Shown: positions 25,275 to 32,184 of the stretch, piece by piece | Layout of the letters: each line of letters starts with the position of its first letter | How positions within the stretch are numbered: the stretch's first letter is position 1 | Assembly: GCA_964560765.1 (NCBI GenBank) | Contig: CAZLMG010000009.1 | Coordinates: 80,847-144,846 of the forward strand | DNA from: CAZLMG01 sp964560765 | Lineage (GTDB): Bacteria; Bdellovibrionota_B; Oligoflexia; Oligoflexales; CAZLMG01 | DNA: 64,000 bases | Direction of reading: 5' to 3' | The notes under the pieces: model-generated | What the model was told of the DNA's origin: nothing | The model's input: the letters and a program-made list of their open reading frames with translations, nothing else | Databases searched by the model: none | Program-made: the position numbers and the translations under genes

Positions 25275-27137
25275 TTAAGCGGCGCGACGCGGTAAGGACA
25301 CCGTCATTCCGTCGATTGTAATCGTGTAACCGGCTTGCGTGGCGATCACCATGATCGCCTGACCATTGATTTGAATTGTGTGACTACCGGCAGCGGCAAC
25401 CCTAGACGGGTCTAAAGCCAACTGCATGCCATTGGAAAAGTTCAGTCCAATCAATCCACCCGGAAGCGTGTCTAATCCTGCAAAATCAACTTGTTCGATC
25501 GGTGTTAAGTGGTGACGCTCGGGCGCATGTGAAATCGCGCGCGGACTCTTTTCGAAGGCTAACGCCGGCTCCACCTGCTCAGGCGACAATAACTCAGGCT
25601 CCAGCTGATCCAGGTCAACATCCGGCAATTCGACAGCGCTCTCGGCCACCAAATTGACTGCCTCCGCCCTATCATCCATATTTTCGTCTTCGGTCATAGG
25701 CATCGACATTTCTACGTCAATATCAGATGCAAATTTCTCTTCGAATTCCTGAGCTAGATCTTCGCTGGCTTCGGGCAATTCGCTGGCGTTATCGAGATGC
25801 AAATCATCTCCTGGTACTTCGATTGAGTCGCTAGTCGCCATGGCAGCGGCAGCTGTGTCGGGCATTGCTAAACTGTCGGGAACCGCAGTCTCTTCAAGTT
25901 CTGTATCGAGGCTCATGTCCTCCGCAGATACTTCAAGGCTATCCAAATCGGACAGATCCTCAATGTCTGCTTCCGCCGACAGACCTTCGCCATCGATAAG
26001 ATCTTCCCCGAGATCCGCATCGACCATGACCGCCTCCAGCGATGTGTCCGAAAGCTCCAAATCGGACAGCCCCTCGACTTCGCCAAACTCAAGCTCTTGA
26101 TCAGCTGCGGGCTCCGCAAGCTCTGACTGCGCCAGCACTTCGAGGTCTTCGTCCTGACCATCCAGTGCCACATCAGAATCTTCGATGGGAACATCGCCCA
26201 TGCCGGTATCACTCGTAAATGCAGATGGGTCAATATCCACTTCCATTGAGCCGCCCACATTTAGCTCTACTTCTTCAAGCTGCCCTAGGTCGTCGATCAA
26301 TCCTGGACTGTCCCCGCCAAGCGAGATGTCATCCATCGCACCCAATTCAACCTCTTCGGTAGATTCCAAAGTTGGTAAATCATCGAGCAAGAGTTCGTCA
26401 TCCATGCCTTCTATAGCCGTGCTTTCAGCCGCTGCGGGTGCCACCGAAGATCCCATCGCCGCCAATGGGTCTTGTCCTGGGTCGGCTGCATCTTGACTGT
26501 AAGGCCGCAGAGCCTCGACGAATGCACCAACACCACAACGGTCCATGACGTCTTGCAAACTTTCGCCAGTCTCAGCACTATCGCGATACAAAGTCACGAC
26601 CTTGCTAATTAAATCGGCCAGCTTCTCAGCGGGCACACCCTCCGCCATGAAGGAGGCGATTTCCGGGATCTGAGTGTTCTTTCCACCCAAGGAAATACTG
26701 TACCCCTGGCTATCCCCAATAATTGAAATATCGAGCGTATGCGTTGGCACGCAACACTTGGAGCAACCATTGATACCAATCTTTAGCGGCGAAGATAAGT
26801 TTAGATTTGCGATCGCTTGACTGACTTGCATGGCAGCACCCAATGCGTCCTGCTCATGGTCTGGACACATCTCACCTACACAAGCTGTTGGCTGGTGCAA
26901 GCCATCCTGATAGTGACGAATTCCGAGCCCGACTTCACGCAATTGCGCGGCCACGGCCGATGCCCGATCCTCGGCAACAAATAGGGCCAAACGCTGATCT
27001 TCCGTAGCCTTGACGATAGCGGTATTGCTGTCGCAAAGAGCGGCAATCTTCTTCAGCTGTGTTGCGTTATACAAGCCCCCAGGCGCCTCAGTAGACAACA
27101 ACAAAGAACCGTTTTTTAATTTGAAGGGGGTCGCCAT
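25275..27137 (-). CDS. Nitrite/sulfite reductase-like Fe-S domain fused to long acidic tail
   Basis: This is a 620-residue protein. Residues 1-80 resemble the ferredoxin-like half domain of nitrite and sulfite reductases (GGLYNATQLKKIAALCDS, VKATEDQRLALFV). Residues 86-129 carry Cys86-x4-Cys91 and Cys125-x3-Cys129 (TACVGEMCPDH, INGCSKCCVPTHTLDI), the layout of a siroheme/[4Fe-4S] site. After ~residue 215 comes a ~300-residue Asp/Glu/Ser/Leu-rich low-complexity region, then a small C-terminal beta-like domain (LIGLNFSNGMQLALDPSRV, HTIQINGQAIMV). The second half-domain and the flavin parts of real reductases are missing, so it may be an electron-transfer or sensor protein. It is a single gene, convergent with its neighbour. 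Confidence 0.75.
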   Translation of the reverse strand: MATPFKLKNGSLLLSTEAPGGLYNATQLKKIAALCDSNTAIVKATEDQRLALFVAEDRASAVAAQLREVGLGIRHYQDGLHQPTACVGEMCPDHEQDALGAAMQVSQAIANLNLSSPLKIGINGCSKCCVPTHTLDISIIGDSQGYSISLGGKNTQIPEIASFMAEGVPAEKLADLISKVVTLYRDSAETGESLQDVMDRCGVGAFVEALRPYSQDAADPGQDPLAAMGSSVAPAAAESTAIEGMDDELLLDDLPTLESTEEVELGAMDDISLGGDSPGLIDDLGQLEEVELNVGGSMEVDIDPSAFTSDTGMGDVPIEDSDVALDGQDEDLEVLAQSELAEPAADQELEFGEVEGLSDLELSDTSLEAVMVDADLGEDLIDGEGLSAEADIEDLSDLDSLEVSAEDMSLDTELEETAVPDSLAMPDTAAAAMATSDSIEVPGDDLHLDNASELPEASEDLAQEFEEKFASDIDVEMSMPMTEDENMDDRAEAVNLVAESAVELPDVDLDQLEPELLSPEQVEPALAFEKSPRAISHAPERHHLTPIEQVDFAGLDTLPGGLIGLNFSNGMQLALDPSRVAAAGSHTIQINGQAIMVIATQAGYTITIDGMTVSLPRRAA

Positions 27138-27345
27138 GCAATTCTCCCGGCTTCCGTTACCGGCGCGATGCCAAACTATTTAACATGCCTAGGGTCGTAT
27201 CGGACCTTGACCGGAAACCTTGAGGGAGGCGACGGCTGGCAAAAATGCCGGATCTCAACATGCTGTATTTATGCCTGAAAATAGGATCCCTGGAGTGCGA
27301 CGAGGAAAATATCGATGAGTGGGGGAGCTTATGTAGGGGGATCGC

Positions 27346-27630
27346 ATGTTTTTCAGACTTCGTCAGGGCACTTGGAAACCATCGATGATTGCAATCTGGG
27401 CAGTCTGCGCCGCATCGGGATGCAGCACCACCATGTCGTTCGTCGATCACGAAAGTTCATGTCAGCGGCAGGAAGATCAGTATTGGATTTACAGTTCCGG
27501 GCCAGCCGCGGAGTTGTTTGATGTGATGTATGTCCGGCACTCGTTACCGGGAACCTACGTTCGGCATGAGAACTTGACGTCACCAATGGCCAAACCCTGC
27601 ATGGCGCCAGAGGCAGACCAAGGGGCGTAA
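27346..27630 (+). CDS. Small putative lipoprotein
   Basis: This 94-residue product has a hydrophobic segment ending in a lipobox-like AASGC (Cys26), then two further Cys. An AGGGGG sits about seven bases before the ATG at 27346, and a second Met at residue 14 would give a more usual short signal peptide. The mature protein would be about 69 residues with no known motif. It is divergent from the NirB-like gene and convergent with the XRE-like gene. Its stop lies inside the hairpin at 27618-27643. The small size makes this less certain than its neighbours. Confidence 0.55.
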   Translation: MFFRLRQGTWKPSMIAIWAVCAASGCSTTMSFVDHESSCQRQEDQYWIYSSGPAAELFDVMYVRHSLPGTYVRHENLTSPMAKPCMAPEADQGA

Positions 27631-27643
27631 GGACGCCCCTCGG
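27618..27643. terminator. GC-rich hairpin between convergent genes
   Basis: AGGGGCG (27621-27627) pairs perfectly with CGCCCCT (27634-27640) around a six-base loop that contains the TAA of the small lipoprotein gene, and the stem can be extended by an outer CC/GG. No T-tract follows on either strand, so it is at best a weak or factor-assisted terminator. Confidence 0.4.
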
Positions 27644-27667
27644 CTAAATGCCAGAGAGTTATCGAGC

Positions 27668-28570
27668 TTAGGTCAGATTTTCCATGTAATCGCGTAGGCG
27701 CTGATTCATCAGGCCTTTAGAAATCCAGAAGATGTCTGCCAGCTGGGTCACGATATCTAGCGAGCTATCCACTCGCTCAACTTCACGCTTCAGCATCTTT
27801 GCAGGTACCAAGAGCATGCCGGCGAAGATATTGGCGCGAATGTCATTGACCTCGTCAGGGGAGCTAGCAAAGCGAATGGCGAGCGGATGTCGGCTGCGAA
27901 CCAAGTGCAAGAATACCTCACGGGCCAGCAGATAACGGATGTACGGTCGCATCTCCGACCCACGGTACGATACCGTCGTTGTTGTCTGACCCTCTTGATT
28001 GATGACGTTCGCTTCGACAGCATTTGCCTGCTGTTCGGTCGCTGTCAGCGAGAAGTTTGGAAACAGCTGAAAGATCTCGGGCATGTAGATAGGAGCTTCG
28101 ACAAAGTTTCCGGTCTCGAGTACACCGGCAACAACTTCAGCAACGGCTGGTCGGTTGATATCGAAAAGCTGCTCGAAAGCAGCGACGCTGCCGTCACTTT
28201 GCCAGCGGCTTGGGTTTTGAAAGAACTCTTTCTTCAGCGACTCAAAGTTGCGACCAGAAAGATTGGTGGCGCCATAGCCGCGATACTCAAACACAGCTTC
28301 TTCTAAGCCTACTTTGCCGGAGGCGATTTCAATCAGCAGGCGTTCGTCGATATTCAAGTGATCGGCGATACTCCGCAGCGTAGACAACGCACGAATATTC
28401 TTTTTGCCTTTCTTCCAATGGCTACAATCCGCGGGGTCGTATCCTAGAATTGCGCCAACATCCTGATCGATGACCTTAACGTTGCCTTCGTAGCGGATGC
28501 CCAGTGCTTCTTTGCAGAACTTGAAAAGCGTCGCTGAATTTGGATACCGGTTCGCCTCAATCTTCTTCAT
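27668..28570 (-). CDS. XRE-type HTH protein with degenerate ImmA/IrrE-like domain
   Basis: This is a 300-residue protein. The N-terminal ~90 residues look like an XRE-type HTH (DQDVGAILGYDPADCSHWKKGKKN, then LSTLRSIADHLNIDERLL). The C-terminal part resembles the ImmA/IrrE (DUF955) domain, with ANIFAGMLLVPAKMLKREV matching its usual ANxFAxxLLMP helix and LADIFWISKGLMNQRL its following helix. The expected HExxH zinc motif is replaced by residues 217-222 (REVFLH), so the peptidase is probably inactive. Intact relatives cleave repressors in stress or mobile-element control. The ATG has GGAGG upstream. A perfect 14-bp palindrome lies ~225 bp upstream of the start. Confidence 0.72.
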   Translation of the reverse strand: MKKIEANRYPNSATLFKFCKEALGIRYEGNVKVIDQDVGAILGYDPADCSHWKKGKKNIRALSTLRSIADHLNIDERLLIEIASGKVGLEEAVFEYRGYGATNLSGRNFESLKKEFFQNPSRWQSDGSVAAFEQLFDINRPAVAEVVAGVLETGNFVEAPIYMPEIFQLFPNFSLTATEQQANAVEANVINQEGQTTTTVSYRGSEMRPYIRYLLAREVFLHLVRSRHPLAIRFASSPDEVNDIRANIFAGMLLVPAKMLKREVERVDSSLDIVTQLADIFWISKGLMNQRLRDYMENLT

Positions 28571-28885
28571 GATCTCTTCGCCTCCGTGGAATTCGATCTT
28601 TGCCGATGCACGCCATCAAGTTTGCGCCAACCATGGGACATCCTGTCCTACAGGTCTGAATATTCTCTGATGCGTGGATTGATCTAAGAAGATTAGAATC
28701 GATTCTTGGTAACTCGTCAATGCCGATACGGGAAAAATTAAAATTATCTGGTAAATAGGCCATGTTAATCCGGCCCAAAAACCCATTATGTAATTCGCCA
28801 AATTTGGCGTGGCAGAGCTGTGTTGCGAATAGATATGAAGGGCCGTGCCCACACGCCGGAAGACGCGTGGGGCAAGGCTTTGCGG
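28571..28885. other. Gene-free interval with a perfect 14-bp palindrome
   Basis: This 315-bp stretch separates infC from the XRE-like gene, both on the minus strand. No coding frame with a ribosome site is evident. It contains the perfect palindrome CGCCAAATTTGGCG at 28796-28809, then an AT-rich block (28735-28760) that could hold the minus-strand promoter for the XRE-like gene. The end near infC can form an imperfect GC-rich hairpin (about 28845-28875) without a T-tract. rpmI and rplT, the usual genes after infC, are not here. Confidence 0.6.
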
Positions 28886-29359
28886 CTACTTTTCGGGTTC
28901 GAGTATGGCGATCGCCATGGGTCCGGGGACGCGACTGAGCTTACATGCGACGTCAGCTTTGATACGGGCAATGATTTGGTCGGCACGCTCAGGGCTCTCG
29001 CGCTCTCGCCCTTTCAGGCGAACGCTCACCTTCACTTTGTGCCCCTTTTCGAGGAACTTTTCGATATTCCGGCACTTGGTGTCGAAGTCATGTTCGGAAA
29101 TATTCGCCATGAAGCGCACTTCCTTAACTTCAATGCGCTTGGTCGGTTTCCGGCTCTTTTTCTTCTCATATTGGATCTTCTTGAAGTCCTGAATTCGGAC
29201 GACTGGCGGATCTGATTGGTCGCTGACTAGGACTAAATCCAGTCCGACCTCTTCGGCCTTGACGAGGGCCTCTGCAAGGCTGCAGAGCTCGTTATGACCT
29301 TCACCAACTAAACGTACTTTCGGGAATTTGCGTATCGCTGCACGATCAAGAACTTCCAA
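28886..29359 (-). CDS. infC: Translation initiation factor IF-3
   Basis: This 157-residue factor keeps the 30S subunit free and checks start codons. The N-domain is KVRLVGEGHNELCSLAEALV with EEVGLDLVLVSDQSDPPVVR, then a Lys-rich linker (QYEKKKSRKPTKRIEVKEVR) and the C-domain (DFDTKCRNIEKFLEKGHKVK, GRERESPERADQIIARI). The N-terminus lacks a few residues seen in other IF-3 proteins. The start is a TTG at 29359 with AGAGGAG about ten bases upstream. Three codons further up is an in-frame ATT, the codon used by E. coli infC, but it sits too close to the ribosome site. Non-ATG starts let IF-3 limit its own synthesis in E. coli. Confidence 0.93.
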   Translation of the reverse strand: MEVLDRAAIRKFPKVRLVGEGHNELCSLAEALVKAEEVGLDLVLVSDQSDPPVVRIQDFKKIQYEKKKSRKPTKRIEVKEVRFMANISEHDFDTKCRNIEKFLEKGHKVKVSVRLKGRERESPERADQIIARIKADVACKLSRVPGPMAIAILEPEK

Positions 29360-29473
29360 AAGAACAATGCTCCTCTGATTCTTAGAAAGCGGGGACTATA
29401 GCAGTTGTGCCCGTGAAGGGCATTAACAAAATTAATCTTTATTATTGAGATATTACAACCAAAAAATGCAACT

Positions 29474-30802
29474 CTACAACTTCTCGGCAGCAATGGTGGC
29501 CAGCTCGCTACGCTCGCCCTTCTTCAAAGTCACGTGCGCCGCGATGCGTTCACTCTTGAATCTCTCGATCACATAGGTAAGTCCGTTGTTCTGAGAGTCG
29601 ATGTACGGATTATCAATCTGATATGGGTCGCCAGTTAAGACTATCTTGGTCCCCTCGCCGGCTCGAGTCAGAATCGTTTTAATCTCGTGCGGCGTCAAAT
29701 TCTGCGCCTCGTCGACGATGAAGAATTGATGCGGCAAAGAACGGCCGCGAATGTAAGTCAAGGCCTCGACAGCAAGCATACCTTGGTTGATGAGCTCAAG
29801 GTAACTCTTACTGAAGCGCTTTTTCTTAGTTTGCGCACCACCCGAAAGCAGAAGCTCTAAGTTGTCGAAAATGGGCTGCATCCATGGGTTCAGCTTTTCA
29901 TCCAAGTCCCCAGGCAAGAATCCGAGATCTCGACCTAAAGGAAAGATCGGACGCGACACCAACAGCTTGTGATACGCATCTTCGTCTGTGCACTTAAGTA
30001 GGCCGGCGGCAATGGCCATCAGGGTCTTACCAGTTCCAGCGGCGCCAGACAGAGTCACAAGGCGAATCGAATCATCCAGAAGCGCCTCAAGCGCAAATGT
30101 CTGTTCCAAATTCCGAGGGAATATACCCCATACACCTTCCGAACGTGGCTCCATCATGCGCACCACTTGTCGCTTGGAATCAAACACACCGTAAATGAAT
30201 TGGGACGAGTCGGCGGCATCTTCAAACACAACGAATTCATTCGCTCGTAGCTCCACGGCCACTGGCATTTCACGCTTGATATAAAACTCGTTGATCAGAG
30301 AAGCATCGACCTTGAGATGACGAATCCCTTCATAAAAATGCGAAATATCGACTTTGTCTGCTTCGAAATCCTGTGCCTCCAGACCAAATGCGTCGGCCTT
30401 GATCCGCAGATTGGAGTCTTTGGTGATGACAATGACACGGCGACCGTCTCCGAACTGCTTTTGCATCGCCAGACCAATGGCCAAAATATGGTTGTCGGTA
30501 CTGTCGTCGAGCAGGTCGGGCAATATCTCCATATTGTGCCCTAGGTAGACAAAGAGCTGACCGGTATTCGGATGATCCTCGAGCAACGGCACCCCGGAAG
30601 ACAAGGTTCCACGAGTTCGCAAGCGATCGAGAATTCGAGATACTTCCCGAGCATTGCGCCCCGTATCAGAAAGGTCTTTCTTGAATCGGTCGATTTCTTC
30701 GATCACTGAAATCGGGATGATCACGTCGTGCTCATCAAATTTGTAGATGCTGAGCGGGTTGCTGAGCAACACATTGGTATCGAGGATGAATACCTTTTTC
30801 AT
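29474..30802 (-). CDS. PhoH family protein with N-terminal PIN domain
   Basis: This is a 442-residue protein of the PIN-PhoH (PhoH2) type. The PIN RNase-like domain begins KVFILDTNVLLSNP and includes the acidic residues in VIEEIDRFK, STDNHILAIGL and VITKDSNLRIKA. The PhoH ATPase follows, with Walker A SGAAGTGKTLMA near residue 254, FFIVDEAQNLTPHE near 350 (Walker B) and LTGDPYQIDNPYID. Studied relatives unwind RNA and cleave it in an ATP-dependent way. AGGGG lies before the ATG. The HAMP-like membrane gene ends 9 bp upstream on the same strand, so the two are probably co-transcribed. Confidence 0.92.
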   Translation of the reverse strand: MKKVFILDTNVLLSNPLSIYKFDEHDVIIPISVIEEIDRFKKDLSDTGRNAREVSRILDRLRTRGTLSSGVPLLEDHPNTGQLFVYLGHNMEILPDLLDDSTDNHILAIGLAMQKQFGDGRRVIVITKDSNLRIKADAFGLEAQDFEADKVDISHFYEGIRHLKVDASLINEFYIKREMPVAVELRANEFVVFEDAADSSQFIYGVFDSKRQVVRMMEPRSEGVWGIFPRNLEQTFALEALLDDSIRLVTLSGAAGTGKTLMAIAAGLLKCTDEDAYHKLLVSRPIFPLGRDLGFLPGDLDEKLNPWMQPIFDNLELLLSGGAQTKKKRFSKSYLELINQGMLAVEALTYIRGRSLPHQFFIVDEAQNLTPHEIKTILTRAGEGTKIVLTGDPYQIDNPYIDSQNNGLTYVIERFKSERIAAHVTLKKGERSELATIAAEKL

Positions 30803-30811
30803 CAGAAACCC

Positions 30812-31267
30812 CTACTCACTTTTCGACTGTTGTTGATGGAGATACTCACTCAGGGCATTGAGCCGCGATGCCGTTTCTTGAAAAGCGTCATGCTTGCGCA
30901 AGACTGTTCGTGCTTTAGTGTCACCGCGCAAGAGGGCTTCTAGGTGCCGATTGAACGCCACGGTCGGTCCAATCAGCCGGTGGGTGTAAAAAACCGCCAG
31001 AGACAGGCTGGTGATGATGAACAGCACAGAAATCCCCGCAAGGTACCAAATAGCTGTGCGCATTTGGTCTGTCAGCAGTCGCGTGACATCATCGCGCAAA
31101 TCCGTTAGGTCAAGAACTAGGTCCAAGGTCTCAAAAAACTGCCAACGAAAAAGCAACAGCACCACAACGGAAAAAGTGGCAGCCATGAGCACTTGAATCA
31201 AACCAAGCTTGATCTGCAAAAGGGGATGCAAAAGATAGTTTCGGAGCCGACGCTGGGACCCTGCCAA
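30812..31267 (-). CDS. Two-TM membrane protein with HAMP-like segment
   Basis: This 151-residue protein has two transmembrane helices (residues ~20-40 and ~73-95) around a short periplasmic loop. A HAMP-like helix pair follows (THRLIGPTVAFNRHLEALLR to ASRLNALSEYLHQQ), but there is no kinase, cyclase or methyl-accepting output domain. Such short sensor-like proteins may pass a signal to a partner or act as scaffolds. The start is TTG at 31267, with AAGGAGG ten bases upstream. It lies 9 bp before the PhoH gene in the same direction. Confidence 0.75.
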   Translation of the reverse strand: MAGSQRRLRNYLLHPLLQIKLGLIQVLMAATFSVVVLLLFRWQFFETLDLVLDLTDLRDDVTRLLTDQMRTAIWYLAGISVLFIITSLSLAVFYTHRLIGPTVAFNRHLEALLRGDTKARTVLRKHDAFQETASRLNALSEYLHQQQSKSE

Positions 31268-31344
31268 TGCCTCACTTCCTCCTTGAAGTATGCATTGCTT
31301 AGGTTAGCCCTAAACCAGGAACGGCGCTAGCGATTTTCTTCAGG

Positions 31345-32010
31345 CTAGAAATAATAACCAAGCCCAATATCGTACACGACTTGAGTGTCGTTCTGTAGAT
31401 TTTCCACTACATTCGAAACGTCGGTCACGGCCCGCTCCTCCAGCAAACCCAAACCGGCCTCAGATTCCTCGCCAAAGACGACTGCCGAGTTCTGAACAAA
31501 CATTTGTGCGCCTATGCGCAAAAGAATGCCGGTCCCCCACACCCAGCGATACCCAGCCTCGACAGCTGTTTCCCGCACCTCGGCCTCCACAGCAAACTTG
31601 GTCTCGCCATAGGTCAGATCGTAATAGGACTGGCGCGCTGCGATCCTCGCCCCAAGATACAGACTATCCACGTCGCTACTGGCATAGAAGCGGGTGCCAA
31701 CAGCATACTGCTCTGACTCCATGCTCCGAAGCTGATAGTAGGAGTTGGCCTCTTCGTTATGAGACCGGGCTTTGCCTCCCTTTTCCGATACCATGTTGGC
31801 TGCAACCACCAGGGAAGCACGCTCGGTGACGCCCACCTCGGCTTCCATTCCCAGTCCAAACGCTCCCGGCACCGGACTACTCATCATCAGGCCCGGCTTG
31901 AATTCAATCGAAGCCGATATGGCAAAAGCACCCGAGTCGGGCCAAATTGCGGCCGCGATAAGAAGAAAAAACTGGCAGAAGACGCGGAAAGTTGTGCCGG
32001 TGGATACCAT
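31345..32010 (-). CDS. Predicted outer-membrane beta-barrel protein
   Basis: This 221-residue protein has a signal peptide (cleavage near GAFAIS, residue ~30). The body alternates polar and hydrophobic residues in strands (EAEVGVTERASLVVAANMVS, QYAVGTRFYASSDVDSLYLG, GTGILLRIGAQMFVQNSAV), ends in an aromatic residue (DIGLGYYF), and shows regular turns. This is the pattern of a small 8-stranded OmpA-like or OmpW-like barrel, with the C-terminal Phe used by the BAM machinery. AGGAG lies five bases before the ATG. It is divergent from prkA across ~175 bp. Its cargo or role is unknown. Confidence 0.8.
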   Translation of the reverse strand: MVSTGTTFRVFCQFFLLIAAAIWPDSGAFAISASIEFKPGLMMSSPVPGAFGLGMEAEVGVTERASLVVAANMVSEKGGKARSHNEEANSYYQLRSMESEQYAVGTRFYASSDVDSLYLGARIAARQSYYDLTYGETKFAVEAEVRETAVEAGYRWVWGTGILLRIGAQMFVQNSAVVFGEESEAGLGLLEERAVTDVSNVVENLQNDTQVVYDIGLGYYF

Positions 32011-32184
32011 GCGAACTCCTGAATCCTAGCAAGTACAGATCTCATGTCGGTAATACCATTATACCGAAACCGGACAGCAAGTTCGCCGTGTCAAAGGTTT
32101 GACGCTGGCAGCCACGGACGACCCGGGGTAAAATCATAAGGTTCTATATCGGGAGTTCTTCCCGCCACTTGTCGAGGCCAGAAC

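Noticed and set aside
27157..27450. 97-residue minus-strand frame between the NirB-like gene and the small lipoprotein
   Set aside because: Overlaps the better-supported lipoprotein on the other strand; no ribosome site or recognisable protein features.
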